Counted from the first letter of the stretch, positions 1-9,139 are shown. The stretch is DNA of 64,000 bases from Paenibacillus sedimenti (GCF_014534655.1 NZ_JACVVD010000014.1:79232-143231), one strand, 5' to 3'. The notes: a model not told the origin generated them from the letters alone. Numbers and translations: made by a program.

Positions 1-2
1 AG

Positions 3-167
3 CTCAAAAAGGTCAAAACGACCGAGCTGGGCAGTCTCTTCGAGCTAGTCTATTTGATTACGATGGACCCGAAGACAAGCCAGAAGGAACTGATCGATGC
101 CTTACGATGCAGGAACGGGAATTTGAATATTACCTTATCCATGAACCCTGAAGCTTCAGACTACTAA
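3..167 (+). CDS. DUF4956 protein, C-terminal end (5' cut by window)
   Basis: Only the last 54 codons are inside the window, in frame 3. The readable end contains LRCRNGNLNITLSM, which matches the conserved C-terminus of DUF4956 membrane proteins as I know them. In many Bacillota such genes sit next to a VTC-type polyphosphate polymerase domain gene, a CotH gene and a Cthe_2159-like carbohydrate-binding protein; the last of these follows here after 18 bp, so the same operon is likely. The function of DUF4956 is not established, and the membrane segments expected for the family lie outside the window. Confidence 0.75.
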   Translation, partial: LKKVKTTELGSLFELVYLITMDPKTSQKELIDALRCRNGNLNITLSMNPEASDY

Positions 168-185
168 ACGATACGGAGGATTGAA

Positions 186-2111
186 TTGATTATGAAAAAT
201 ACAAACATGACAAAGACCATCATGCTGGCGCTCTTGTGCTCATCGGTGCTTTCGGCTTGCCAGAGCCAGGCGACTACTCAGAACAGCACATCCGCAGCAT
301 CGACAACCGCTGCATCAGCACCTGCAGCAACAGCAAATGCAGCAACGGCCCAGGTTTCCACTACACCAACGCCTGTGACCTATAGTCAAGATGATGAGTA
401 TAGTGACTGGACGACGGCCAATCCGAGCTACATCGAGCTCAGTGAGTCCGGCGCAAGCATCAAGGGATCTGGTGCTGACGCTAAGGATCGCACGGTAACC
501 ATCACAGCGGCAGGAACTTATGTATTGAGCGGCCTATGGGAGCAAGGACAAATCGTCGTCGATGCCCCGAAGGAGGATAAGGTCCGCTTGGTGTTGAACG
601 GGGTAGAAATTCATAGCAAGGAAAGTGCAGCGATCTACGTGAAACAGGCAGACAAGGCGATTATTACGATTCAGGAGGGTACGAAAAATGTCGTAACCGA
701 TGCAGCCGAATATAAGACGGAGGACTCCCAGTCGGATGAGCCGAATGCGGCGATCTTTAGTAAGGACGATCTAACCCTGAATGGAACCGGTGCTTTGACC
801 GTTCAAGGGAACTATAATAATGGAATTACTAGCAAGGACGACCTGAAAATTACCGGAGGCGCGATCACGGTCTATGCAGCCGATGATGGCGTCATGGGAA
901 AGGACCTGGTGGCGTTCAAGGAAGGCACCCTCACGATTGAAGCATCCGGAGACGGCATCAAAGCAACCAATGATACAGATGCTTCCAAAGGGCTGGTTCA
1001 TATAGACGCAGGTGCGTTCTCTATTAAAGCGGGAAGGGATGGCATTCAAGCGGCTGCCTCCGTACAGGTGAATGGAGGTTCGTTCACGATCTCATCCGGT
1101 GGCGGCAGCGCAAAAGCCGTTGCGAAGGCAGTCGAAATGAACGGCGGCATGAGAGGTCCAGCTCCGGCTGCTGCAACGACTAGATCTACAGCTACAGAAG
1201 CGGAAAGCGGCAAAGCCATCAAAGCCGGAGCAAACATTACCATAGCGAAGGGTACCATCGGCATCGATTCGGCCGATGATGCCATCCACGGCAACAACAA
1301 CGTTGATATCGCAGGAGGGGAACTCACCATCACTTCCGGGGACGATGGAATCCATGCGGATTCATTCCTCCTGATAAGCGGCGGGAACATTGAGATAACC
1401 AAGAGCTATGAAGGCATAGAGGGCTCGAACGTAACCATATCGGGCGGGGAGACCAAAGTGACTGCGAGCGATGACGGCATTAATATTTCTGGAGGCGTGG
1501 ACGGGTCGTCTATTGGAGGGCGTCCTGGACAGAACAACTTCAGTTCCTCGAGCACCAATAACAAACTCACGATAACCGGCGGCACGGTTCATGTCGATTC
1601 CACGGGCGACGGATTGGATGCGAACGGGTCCATCCTGATGTCAGGCGGCACCGTCTTTGTAAGCGGCCCGACGGCGAACAACAACGGCGCGCTGGATTAT
1701 GACGGAACCTTCGAATATACCGGCGGCCAGTTGGTGACAACCGGAAGCGCAGGGATGGCGCAAGCGCCATCGGATTCATCGACGGGGCGTTCTCTTCTCA
1801 TGACATATTCTCAGACGCAGAAGGCGGGAACGGTCGTAGAGCTTAAAGACAAGAATGGCAACATCGTGGCAAGCTTTGCTCCTGACAAAGACTTTCAAAC
1901 GATCGTTATTGGCTCATCTGAGCTCAAGAAGGATACAGCCTACTCGCTGTATACCGGAGGAGCGAAGACCGTTGAATTCACCATTGCAAATTCGACCACA
2001 TGGTTGAATGAAACCGGAGTAACCTCCGCCAGAAGCACCGGTCCGGGAGGATTCGGAGGAGGACCCGGCGGCGCCGGGAATCGGGGTCAAGCTGGAATGG
2101 GGAGACCTTAG
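186..2111 (+). CDS. Cthe_2159-type carbohydrate-binding lipoprotein
   Basis: 641 residues. An N-terminal hydrophobic stretch ends in a lipobox (LSAC, Cys25), so it should be a lipoprotein on the outer face of the membrane. After a Ser/Thr/Ala-rich linker (about residues 26-65) there are many short Gly/Asp-rich repeats (DDGI, GDGI, GGxxxI) typical of a right-handed beta-helix. This fits Pfam Cthe_2159; the founding member was described as a polygalacturonate-binding beta-helix. The tail (about 615-641) is Gly/Pro-rich and low complexity. GGAGG at 175-179 lies 6 nt before the TTG at 186 and 12 nt before an ATG at 192, so the TTG fits better. It follows the DUF4956 gene by 18 bp and is probably co-transcribed with it. 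The ligand here is unknown. Confidence 0.85.
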   Translation: MIMKNTNMTKTIMLALLCSSVLSACQSQATTQNSTSAASTTAASAPAATANAATAQVSTTPTPVTYSQDDEYSDWTTANPSYIELSESGASIKGSGADAKDRTVTITAAGTYVLSGLWEQGQIVVDAPKEDKVRLVLNGVEIHSKESAAIYVKQADKAIITIQEGTKNVVTDAAEYKTEDSQSDEPNAAIFSKDDLTLNGTGALTVQGNYNNGITSKDDLKITGGAITVYAADDGVMGKDLVAFKEGTLTIEASGDGIKATNDTDASKGLVHIDAGAFSIKAGRDGIQAAASVQVNGGSFTISSGGGSAKAVAKAVEMNGGMRGPAPAAATTRSTATEAESGKAIKAGANITIAKGTIGIDSADDAIHGNNNVDIAGGELTITSGDDGIHADSFLLISGGNIEITKSYEGIEGSNVTISGGETKVTASDDGINISGGVDGSSIGGRPGQNNFSSSSTNNKLTITGGTVHVDSTGDGLDANGSILMSGGTVFVSGPTANNNGALDYDGTFEYTGGQLVTTGSAGMAQAPSDSSTGRSLLMTYSQTQKAGTVVELKDKNGNIVASFAPDKDFQTIVIGSSELKKDTAYSLYTGGAKTVEFTIANSTTWLNETGVTSARSTGPGGFGGGPGGAGNRGQAGMGRP

Positions 2112-2222
2112 GGCAGAACGGATAAGCCTTAGTGGTCCACGACTGCCAGTTACATGCTGAGCATCATGAAGCTGATGGATTAAGGATTTGCAATCTACGT
2201 TTCAACTCCATACAATGAAGTG

Positions 2223-2243
2223 GCACCCGGGAGGGTGCTTTTT
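2223..2243 (+). terminator. Rho-independent terminator
   Basis: Stem GCACCC/GGGTGC (2223-2228 with 2233-2238), loop GGGA, followed by five T. It ends the DUF4956/Cthe_2159 transcript about 110 bp after the stop codon. Confidence 0.8.
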
Positions 2244-2354
2244 CATTGCATGGCGCTTACAAATTGTGCCAGAGGCTCATTCTTTGGCCTGAATATGCAC
2301 CATCGGAAGGAGCATATGATTCGCGCCGTTGTTTATTGGGAGAAGGACGGGTCA

Positions 2355-2384
2355 TTGAAGTTTGTAGCAGCTGCATGCTATCAT
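2355..2384 (+). promoter_or_regulatory. Putative SigA promoter of the EamA gene
   Basis: TTGAAG at 2355-2360, 18 bp spacer, TATCAT at 2379-2384. It lies 29 bp before the start codon, with AGGAG at about 2405-2409 between them. Confidence 0.45.
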
Positions 2385-2412
2385 TCAATAATCGCTATAA
2401 AAATAGGAGTGC

Positions 2413-3354
2413 ATGAACTTGATAAAGCAAGAGAAAACCATATATTTCATCTTAGCGTTGGTTGTCATCTCATGGGGTTTAAACATTGTAATGGTAAAAT
2501 ATCTGACACAGTCTATCTCGCCTATGCTAGTTGCCGCAATTAGGATGCCGCTTGCTGGCATCGTATTACTTCCGTTTGTTTGGAAAAAGTACGGATTCTA
2601 TAAACCAAATATGAAGCAGTGGGGACTTCTTCTTCTCATCGGCGTAACCTCCATTTTCTTTCACCAGTTGTTTTTAGCGTATGGGGTCGTTACAACGACA
2701 GCTACCAATGCATCGCTAATACTGGGATTAAATCCGCTGTCTACGGCTCTTCTTGCATCCATGTTCATTGGCGAAAAATTCAATATGAGATTAGCTCTCG
2801 GCATTTTATTCGGATTCTCAGGCGTTGTCTTGGTCGTCACTTCCAAATCGGCAGGTAGTTCTATCGGTTTATCCGGATGGGGAGATTTGATCATGTTTCT
2901 ATCCATGTTGGCTTATGTCATAGGCGGGTTGTTCATCAAAAAGTTGTCGGCCACCGCAATACCGACTTTGGTAGTTACAGCCTACTCCACGGTAATTGGC
3001 GGGGTATTATTAAATCTAGGCACATTGACGATGCTTGGGCCTTCGTCTTATGATCAGGTTCATTTGTCGGTTACGGCTTGGGCTGTAATGCTGATGTCAG
3101 CTTGGGGAGCATCTTCACTAGGAACGCTAGGGTGGAATCACGGTATTAAATTTCTAGGTGCCAACAAAACAGCCATGTTCCTTAACGGACTGCCTTTTGC
3201 CAGTATGGTTGGGGGCGTTATTTTCTTGGATGAGCATATTGGCTGGATTCATGTTACAGCCTTTATTCTTACTACGTTTGGCATTGTTATAGGGACTTTA
3301 AAGAAAAGAGATAGCAGCCTTACCCCTGCAGGCGGAAGCTCAGTTAAATATTAG
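2413..3354 (+). CDS. EamA-family (DMT) transporter
   Basis: 313 residues with about ten hydrophobic segments, the normal size and shape for a drug/metabolite exporter made of two EamA domains (about residues 10-140 and 155-295). The first helix reads LALVVISWGLNIVMVKY and the first EamA repeat ends with a G-FGxxLGxxGVxL-like signature, both usual for the family. An AGGAG sits 3-4 nt before the ATG. The gene stands alone between a terminator and convergent pseudogenes. The substrate cannot be read from sequence; relatives export amino acids, metabolites or drugs. Confidence 0.85.
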   Translation: MNLIKQEKTIYFILALVVISWGLNIVMVKYLTQSISPMLVAAIRMPLAGIVLLPFVWKKYGFYKPNMKQWGLLLLIGVTSIFFHQLFLAYGVVTTTATNASLILGLNPLSTALLASMFIGEKFNMRLALGILFGFSGVVLVVTSKSAGSSIGLSGWGDLIMFLSMLAYVIGGLFIKKLSATAIPTLVVTAYSTVIGGVLLNLGTLTMLGPSSYDQVHLSVTAWAVMLMSAWGASSLGTLGWNHGIKFLGANKTAMFLNGLPFASMVGGVIFLDEHIGWIHVTAFILTTFGIVIGTLKKRDSSLTPAGGSSVKY

Positions 3355-3371
3355 ATCCGACCAAAGCAATA

Positions 3372-3949
3372 TTAATTGCCAAGAAACTCTTTTTTAAAAA
3401 TTTCCATTAAATATTCCAGCGTGATGGGATCACTGTAAGTGGATGCTTTCGAATTTATTTCGATTACTCGATTGTTTTTAACGGCAGGAATATTCTTCCA
3501 CATATCGGTTTTCAGGAATGACAGATCACTGTCCGAGTATTTGCTGAAGACAATATAATCTCCGGCAAACTCGGGAACAACTTCTAGCGATAGTGTATGG
3601 TAGCCTGGTCCCAGCGCCTTTTCTTTCACTTTATCAGGCATTTTCAATTCCATCGCTTGATATAGTATTTCGGTTCCGCGTGCCCAGTTATTGCCGAATA
3701 CTTAAAGCTGCTTATCATCGTTTTCGATTACAGAAACGGTTGCGTCTTTGCCTAATTTTGGACCAATTTCTTCTCCTGCGGCTTTTGCGCGTTTTTTGAA
3801 GTCCTCGGCCCATTACTCGGATTGGTATGTGATCGTTCCTGACTTCTTCCCGTTTACAGGCAAATCTTCCTTTTTACTGGCTGATCCGCTGCTGCACACG
3901 CTTAAAACAGTACTAGCGAAAGTATGAAGGGGATCCATCCTTTTTTCAT
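3372..3949 (-). pseudogene. Decayed siderophore-binding lipoprotein (copy 1)
   Basis: Reading the minus strand from an ATG at 3949 gives a signal peptide (MKKGWIPFILSLVLF) interrupted by a stop; a frame change then gives LSVCSSGSASKK, a lipobox-like start. Two more in-frame stops follow. The last 93 codons (to 3372) are clean and match the C-lobe of FecB/FepB-type periplasmic-binding proteins (VPEFAGDYIVFSKYS, NIPAVKNNRVIEI). At about 190 codons in total against 310-340 for intact members, much of the N-lobe has been deleted. It is clearly non-functional. It lies tail to tail with the EamA gene and is followed upstream by a second remnant of the same family. Confidence 0.85.
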
Positions 3950-3973
3950 TTTCAACACTCCTCCCTTATCGAA

Positions 3974-4216
3974 TTACTTACCTAGAAAATTCTTTTTAAA
4001 GAATTCCAGTTGGAATTCTAATGTTAATGGATCATTGAAATAGAACTCTTTTGCGTTGGCTTCAAACACCCGTTTATTTTTAACAGCCGGGATATTTTTG
4101 TATGTATCTGTTGCCATGAATGAACTATCCGCATCCGAATATTTGCTGAAGATGAGATAGTCTCCGACAAATTCGGGAAGCACTTCTGGCGATATTGTTT
4201 TAAGCGGCCACTGAAT
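3974..4216 (-). pseudogene. Siderophore-binding protein, C-terminal fragment (copy 2)
   Basis: About 80 codons on the minus strand encode only the end of a FecB-type binding protein: SPEVLPEFVGDYLIFSKYS, then NIPAVKNKRVFEANAKEF and FKKNFLGK. It is closely similar to the end of the remnant at 3372-3949, so the two are degraded tandem paralogues. Sequence upstream of about 4216 is no longer recognisable as this family, although an open frame runs on to 4411. The adjacent plus-strand gene at 4465 is an intact member of the same superfamily. Confidence 0.8.
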
Positions 4217-4330
4217 AATACGGGTGATTGCTTTTAATAATGCAGATTTCGAGAACGATGATTGACCTCCGTATTTTAAGAGTAAGTGACCAATAAGTAA
4301 TTGATAAAGATAGGGTTGGAAAAAAAAGTA

Positions 4331-4364
4331 TTGACACACTAAAATGAGAACGATTATCATTATC
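4331..4364 (+). promoter_or_regulatory. Promoter overlapped by a Fur box
   Basis: TTGACA at 4331-4336 with a -10-like TATCAT at 4355-4360 (18 bp spacer). The 19 bases at 4346-4364 match the classic Fur consensus (GATAATGATAATCATTATC) at 16 of 19 positions and cover the -10 region. Iron-loaded Fur should therefore block transcription of the downstream binding-protein/permease operon. The established part is the Fur consensus; regulation here is inferred. Confidence 0.85.
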
Positions 4365-4464
4365 GATAGAGGTGGACAATGGCTTGATCCGGCTATGACT
4401 AAAATATTCATTCAAACTTCAAATGCTGTTCCACATGAAGATACATAATTAGGAGGATTTAACC

Positions 4465-5511
4465 ATGCGCACATTATTTAAGCCGCTTACAATCCTGTTA
4501 TCCGTTATGCTGTTGTTTCTGACTGCGGCTTGCGCTTCCGGAAGCAGCTCCACGAGCGGTTCTGCCCCGACGTCGGGTTCGCAGCAGTCTTCGTCCCCGC
4601 AATCTCCTTCTCCGACGCCGAAAGATACGGTGAAGACCATCAAACACGCGATGGGCACTGCGGAAATCAAGGGAACGCCCAAGCGCATTGTCGCGCTTGA
4701 GTGGACTTATGTGGAGGATCTGCTTGCAGTCGGCGTACAGCCTGCAGGCGTGGCCGATATTAAAGGCTATAAAACCTGGGTGAACGTCCAGCCGGCACTC
4801 GCTGCAGATACGGTGGATGTAGGGACACGCCAGGAACCGAACCTGGAAGCGATCACCGGATTGAAGCCTGATCTCATCATCACTGCTTCAAACCGGGCGA
4901 AATCGAATTACGAGAGCTTGAATAAAATCGCTCCGACAATCGTGTTCGAATCGTATCCGCCGGAAGGAGCGGGGGATCAATATGCCGAGATGGAGCAAAC
5001 CTTCAAAACGATTGCAGACCTGGCAGGTAAAACTGCAGAAGCCGACAAAGTGCTGAAGGATCTGCAAAAAACGTATGACGACACCAAGGCTAAGCTGAAA
5101 GCGGCCAATAAGGACGGAGCGGAGTTTTCGCTTACGCAGGCATTCAGCAATCAAAACGCGGCCGTATTGCGGATGTTCACGGACAATTCGATGGCGGTGC
5201 AAATCCTGCAGCGTGCCGGTATGAAGAACGTATACAAATCAAGTAAATTCGAAATATACGGCTTTGCAACCGGGTCCATTGAATCGCTGCCTTCTGTTCA
5301 GAACGCCAGCTTTTTCTACATCGTTCAAGATAATGACAACGTATTTGATAAGCAGTTAAAAGACAATGCAGTCTGGAAAGGGCTCAATTTTGTGAAAGAA
5401 AACCAGGCCTACAAGCTGCCGGGCAATACGTGGCCCTTCGGCGGTCCGTTGTCGGCCAAAGTGTTTGTAGAACTGACTGCTGACGCTATGATCAAAGGAT
5501 CCGGAAAATGA
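4465..5511 (+). CDS. Iron-siderophore ABC transporter binding lipoprotein
   Basis: 348 residues. A signal sequence ends in a lipobox (LTAAC) and is followed by a Ser/Pro/Gly linker of about 30 residues. Two FecB/FhuD-like lobes follow, with family signatures GTPKRIVALEWTYVEDLLAVG and, in the second lobe, RAGMKNVYKSS. It should capture a ferric siderophore at the cell surface and hand it to the permease encoded next. AGGAGG lies at about 4451-4456. The stop overlaps the start of the permease gene (ATGA), so the two are translationally coupled. The Fur box at 4346-4364 predicts iron repression. The siderophore type is not determined; the fused permease suggests a hydroxamate-type system. Confidence 0.9.
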   Translation: MRTLFKPLTILLSVMLLFLTAACASGSSSTSGSAPTSGSQQSSSPQSPSPTPKDTVKTIKHAMGTAEIKGTPKRIVALEWTYVEDLLAVGVQPAGVADIKGYKTWVNVQPALAADTVDVGTRQEPNLEAITGLKPDLIITASNRAKSNYESLNKIAPTIVFESYPPEGAGDQYAEMEQTFKTIADLAGKTAEADKVLKDLQKTYDDTKAKLKAANKDGAEFSLTQAFSNQNAAVLRMFTDNSMAVQILQRAGMKNVYKSSKFEIYGFATGSIESLPSVQNASFFYIVQDNDNVFDKQLKDNAVWKGLNFVKENQAYKLPGNTWPFGGPLSAKVFVELTADAMIKGSGK

Positions 5512-7556
5512 TATCAGTACCTTCATTCATCAGTAAGACCGGATGGAAAGCGGGATTGGTATTCGGCGGCGGCTTTATCTTGCTGGGCGCCCTGATGTTC
5601 GCCAGTCTGATTCAAGGTGAAGCCGATCTAACGGTATTCACCGCAGTCGATGCGCTCTTAAATCCGCAGGATACCCTCGCACATCACCTGGTGCGGGGTA
5701 TTCGACTGCCAAGAGCAGTGATGGGACTGCTAGCAGGCGCCGCCTTGGCGGTTTCAGGCGCATTGCTGCAGACTGTAACGCGCAATCCGCTGGCATCGGC
5801 ATCGACGCTCGGTCTCAATGCGGGAGCATATTTTATCATTGTACTTGCTGCGGTATTTTTCCCCGGCTTGAAAGCGGACGCCCCGCTGCTGCTTGCCTTG
5901 GTCGGCGCATGCGGTGCGGCTGCCATGGCCTATTTGATGGCCGGCGGCCGCAAAAGCACTCCTGTGCGTATGGCGCTTGCCGGAATGATCGTCTCTCTCG
6001 TGCTGGCTTCCTTCACAAGCGCTCTTCAACTGCTCTATGAAAACGAAACGAATGGTTTGTTTGTCTGGGGTTCGGGTTCGCTTCTGCAGAACAATTGGGC
6101 GGGAGTTCGTTATTCGTGGGTATGGATCCTTATCGGGATAACGGCAGCTTGCCTGTTTGCCCGAACGCTCGATCTATTGGAGCTTGGAGAAGAGACGGCC
6201 CGTTCGCTTGGACAGACTGTAAACGGAGTCCGGTTCGGCGCCCTTGCCTCCGCCGTGCTGCTTGCGGGCGTGACAGTCAGTGTGGTCGGTCCGATCGGTT
6301 TCGTGGGTCTGATCGCGCCGCACCTCATCCGATTGATCGGTTTTAGGCGCCATCGTCTGCTGCTGCCGGCAAGCGGTTTGTGGGGCGCGGTCGTCCTTGT
6401 CGGCGCAGATATGATCGCGCGTATGTTCCGGAGCATGCTGGGTGAGCTTCCCGCAGGAGCGGTCACTGCAGTTATCGGCGCACCTTGGCTGATTTGGCTT
6501 GCCGTAAGAGGCGCCAAAGAGCAGAGGTCGACGGAAGGCAATTCGTCCATGAGCATCGGTATCTTGCGGAAAAGTATCCCTTATCCGGCGATGGTTGCCT
6601 TAACGGGAACGGCACTTTGCATCCTGATCTTAGCTGGACTTATGGCAGGCGCTATGAAACTTCCGCTCACCGAGGTTTGGGCTGTAATAACCGGGGGCGG
6701 TTCGGACATCTCGAAGAACATCGTCTTCGAATTGCGTTTGCCCCGTATGCTTGTTGCGGCTCTTGCAGGAGCAGTTTTGGCCGTTGCCGGTGTCATGATG
6801 CAGGGCGCGGTCCGCAATCCATTGGCTGATCCGTCCGTTGTCGGCGTTACGGCGGGAGCGGGCTTTGGTGCCCTGCTGCTTCTGGTCATCTGGCCGCAGG
6901 CGCCGGGATCCATGCTGCCGGCCGCAGCACTTGCGGGTGCCGTCATGGCGGCAGGCAGCGTTTATGCGATCTCCTGGAGAAAAGGGTTAAATCCCGTCGT
7001 GCTTGCGCTGGTCGGTATCGCCGTATCGGCCGTCGGGTCGGCCGGTATCCAGTTCCTTGTGATCAAGTCAGGAATTGCCGCAGCTCCTGCACTTGCCTGG
7101 CTGGCCGGCAGTACGTATGCCAGAGGCTGGGAAGAGTTGATCAGGCTTTCGATCCCGGCTGTGCTACTTCTTCCCGCTGCCTGGGTTCTGGGGCGTAAAG
7201 TCGATCTGCTGGCTTTCGGGGATCAGATATCGCTCGGTCTTGGCTTGAAGCTGCAGAGAACACGCCTTACCGCTGCCATCATCGGCGTCGCGCTTGCCGC
7301 CGTAGCCGTCGCCGGTGTAGGCACTGTAGGTTTTATCGGTCTATTGGCGCCTCACGTCGTCAGGCTCTTTGTTGGCCAAAATCACCGCCAGTCCGTTCTG
7401 CTTTCTTCAATTATCGGAGCTTTGCTGCTCGTAGGCGCCGATATAATAGGCAAAGTGATCATCTCTCCGAAAGAAGTGCCTTCGGGGATTGTCGTCGCTT
7501 TAATTGGCACACCGTATTTGCTTCTACTGATGTACCGAAGCGCCGTTCGGAAGTAA
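5508..7556 (+). CDS. Fused double FecCD permease (FhuB-like)
   Basis: 682 residues made of two FecCD permease units in one chain (about residues 10-340 and 355-680). Each unit has its own copy of the family motifs: RLPRAVMGLLAGAALAVSG and RLPRMLVAALAGAVLAVAG near the start, and GPIGFVGLIAPHLIRL and GTVGFIGLLAPHVVRL near the end. E. coli FhuB has the same fused design and size; most Bacillota encode the two halves separately. It should form the membrane channel for the upstream binding protein. No ATPase gene lies next to it, so energy must come from a protein encoded elsewhere. Start overlaps the previous stop by 4 bp. Confidence 0.9.
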   Translation: MISVPSFISKTGWKAGLVFGGGFILLGALMFASLIQGEADLTVFTAVDALLNPQDTLAHHLVRGIRLPRAVMGLLAGAALAVSGALLQTVTRNPLASASTLGLNAGAYFIIVLAAVFFPGLKADAPLLLALVGACGAAAMAYLMAGGRKSTPVRMALAGMIVSLVLASFTSALQLLYENETNGLFVWGSGSLLQNNWAGVRYSWVWILIGITAACLFARTLDLLELGEETARSLGQTVNGVRFGALASAVLLAGVTVSVVGPIGFVGLIAPHLIRLIGFRRHRLLLPASGLWGAVVLVGADMIARMFRSMLGELPAGAVTAVIGAPWLIWLAVRGAKEQRSTEGNSSMSIGILRKSIPYPAMVALTGTALCILILAGLMAGAMKLPLTEVWAVITGGGSDISKNIVFELRLPRMLVAALAGAVLAVAGVMMQGAVRNPLADPSVVGVTAGAGFGALLLLVIWPQAPGSMLPAAALAGAVMAAGSVYAISWRKGLNPVVLALVGIAVSAVGSAGIQFLVIKSGIAAAPALAWLAGSTYARGWEELIRLSIPAVLLLPAAWVLGRKVDLLAFGDQISLGLGLKLQRTRLTAAIIGVALAAVAVAGVGTVGFIGLLAPHVVRLFVGQNHRQSVLLSSIIGALLLVGADIIGKVIISPKEVPSGIVVALIGTPYLLLLMYRSAVRK

Positions 7557-7617
7557 GTGGTAGACTCCCGTCAGGCGGCTTCGTTTCTGAACATAAACCC
7601 TGAAACATATGATATAT

Positions 7618-7640
7618 GCCCTAGAAGCTGGAGGGCTTTT
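7618..7640 (+). terminator. Weak terminator-like hairpin
   Basis: GCCCT (7618-7622) pairs with AGGGC (7632-7636) and is followed by TTTT. It lies about 60 bp after the permease gene, upstream of a stronger bidirectional hairpin. Confidence 0.4.
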
Positions 7641-7690
7641 GTCTGATCGGGGTGGATTTGCCAAGGTATGCTTCACCTCCATAAAAAAAT

Positions 7691-7713
7691 AGACACCCGA
7701 TAGGGTGTCTTTT
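7691..7713. terminator. Bidirectional terminator
   Basis: Stem AGACACCC/GGGTGTCT (7691-7698 with 7703-7710), loop GATA, T-run after it on the plus strand and an A-run before it that gives a T-run on the minus strand. It separates the convergent permease and ArsR genes. Confidence 0.85.
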
Positions 7714-7757
7714 CTGGTTATAGAGAAAGATGTTTATAAAAGGTTAATAGTTGTTCC

Positions 7758-8087
7758 CTATTGTTTTCCCTTTCCTTGCAATTCGTTCAAATATTCGTCC
7801 AATCGATCGAAGCGCTCCTCCCACATGCGGCGGTAAGATTCCAGCCAGGTGTTCATTTCTATAAAAGGCTGGGGGCTTAGCTTATAAATACGCCGATTGG
7901 CGCTCGGCTGTACTTGAACAATCCCCGCGTCACTAAGGACGCGAAGATGTTTGGAAACCTGTGGCTGATGGAGGCTGAGGCGCTCGGCGATTTCCCCTAC
8001 GGTGAGAGGGCCTTCACGCAGGAGCTCTACGATGTTCAAGCGGTTGGGCTCGGCGAGTGCGCTCCAGGTTGTTATTTTCAAGCCCAT
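7758..8087 (-). CDS. ArsR-family transcriptional regulator
   Basis: 109 residues with a winged-helix fold typical of ArsR/SmtB repressors: AEPNRLNIVELLREGPLTVG, then the recognition helix region HQPQVSKHLRVLSDAGIV. No cysteine-rich metal site is visible (no ELCVCDL-type motif), so it is unlikely to sense arsenic; the partner genes point to the group paired with SRPBCC proteins. It is last in a three-gene minus-strand operon (SRPBCC, DoxX, ArsR). GGAG lies 9 nt before the ATG. Autoregulation through the palindrome at 9113-9128 is inferred. Confidence 0.9.
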   Translation of the reverse strand: MGLKITTWSALAEPNRLNIVELLREGPLTVGEIAERLSLHQPQVSKHLRVLSDAGIVQVQPSANRRIYKLSPQPFIEMNTWLESYRRMWEERFDRLDEYLNELQGKGKQ

Positions 8088-8128
8088 ATGACTATGCTCC
8101 TTCCTTCAACAAGATTCGCGGTTCCGGT

Positions 8129-8527
8129 TTATGCCGCTAAGCGGATCGGCTGATTTAATGAAGCCGCTTTTTGTTTCTTATGATAGCATACATAGGATCC
8201 GGCGATCACAGAAAATCCGATGAAGAAAAACACCCAGCCGCTGGCAGGATCGCCCACAGCTATACTTGAATACATCGCGCCAATCAGGTCAAAAGCAAGC
8301 CCGGCGTAAGCCCATTCCTTAATTCTCGGCAAGCCGGGAATCAGTATCGCTGCAAGACCTAATAGTTTAGCCACGCCAAGAAAGGGGAGGAGATAGGCGG
8401 GATAGCCCAAATGATCAAATAAAGCAACCGCATCCGGCAAAGAGAGGATATCCGGAATAGCACCGAATCCCATTAAGGCTATCAGTAGAGCCGTAAAAAT
8501 CCAATACATAACTTTTGTTTTTTTCAT
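8129..8527 (-). CDS. DoxX-like membrane protein
   Basis: 132 residues, four hydrophobic segments, and the DoxX-like pattern FLGVAKLLGLAAILIPGLPRIKEWAYAG in the second half of the helix bundle (residues about 49-76). DoxX-like proteins are small membrane proteins often found with ArsR/SRPBCC genes; some relatives act in redox balance, but no activity can be assigned here. AAAGGAG precedes the ATG. Spacing is 41 bp to the ArsR gene and 45 bp to the SRPBCC gene, consistent with one transcript. Confidence 0.8.
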   Translation of the reverse strand: MKKTKVMYWIFTALLIALMGFGAIPDILSLPDAVALFDHLGYPAYLLPFLGVAKLLGLAAILIPGLPRIKEWAYAGLAFDLIGAMYSSIAVGDPASGWVFFFIGFSVIAGSYVCYHKKQKAASLNQPIRLAA

Positions 8528-8572
8528 GAATATTTTACTCCTTTCAATTTGTAGGTTGTCGTACAGTGGTTC

Positions 8573-9058
8573 TTACATGTTGGCCAGTTGTTCCTCAAGA
8601 CGATTAAGTGTTGATTTAGCTCCCTCGATGGCTCCATATTCTTTGACCACTTTATCAAGCTCCTCGGCGGATTTAAAGCGCATCGTCATGGTGAGATCGG
8701 TCTTCGTATCAGACTGCTCGGCAAACGTAACCGTCACTTGAAATTGATCATCCTCACCGCCCCCGCCATGGGAATATACGAGTCGCTCGGGGCTTAAGAT
8801 CTCGCGATAGACGATTTTATTGTCATAATCAACGCCATCGGGACCGTGCATGACGTAACGCCATACCCCGCCTGGTCTTATGTCGATTTCTTGAACCGTA
8901 ATCGTAAAGCCTTTGGGTCCCCACCATTTCGGCAAATGCTCAGGATCTGTCCAAGCCTTGAACACCAGTTCCCGCGGCGCATTAAAGATACGAGTGATAC
9001 GAAGCTCTTGACCTGTTACGGATGTAACGGTGTTGTTTGTTGCCTGAGTTTCTTTCAT
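8573..9058 (-). CDS. SRPBCC / AHSA1-domain protein
   Basis: 161 residues from the ATG at 9058; a longer open frame exists to 9163, but GGAGG sits a few bases before the 9058 start and the promoter lies inside the longer frame, so the short form is preferred. Family motifs are clear: ITRIFNAPRELVFKAWTDPE at the start, LPKWWGPKGFT, then a Gly-rich GGVWRYVMHGPDG. AHSA1-type proteins have a START-like pocket; the small stand-alone members beside ArsR genes have no agreed function. First gene of the SRPBCC-DoxX-ArsR operon. Confidence 0.85.
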   Translation of the reverse strand: MKETQATNNTVTSVTGQELRITRIFNAPRELVFKAWTDPEHLPKWWGPKGFTITVQEIDIRPGGVWRYVMHGPDGVDYDNKIVYREILSPERLVYSHGGGGEDDQFQVTVTFAEQSDTKTDLTMTMRFKSAEELDKVVKEYGAIEGAKSTLNRLEEQLANM

Positions 9059-9101
9059 TTTATCATTCCTCCAAATTGGTTTGTTCTTGCTATCTGCTTT
9101 A

Positions 9102-9139
9102 AATATACCATGACAGGAATATTCCTGTAAAGGAATATT
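9102..9139 (-). promoter_or_regulatory. Promoter with palindromic operator (ArsR operon)
   Basis: On the minus strand TTTACA (9131-9126), 18 bp spacer, TATATT (9107-9102). The spacer holds a perfect 16-bp palindrome, ACAGGAATATTCCTGT (9113-9128), and half of it (AGGAATATT) repeats at 9131-9139. Placement over the promoter is what is expected of an ArsR operator. Confidence 0.65.

Noticed and set aside
2220..2543. 107-codon frame overlapping a terminator and the EamA gene
   Set aside because: It starts within a terminator hairpin and overlaps a well-supported membrane protein in another frame.
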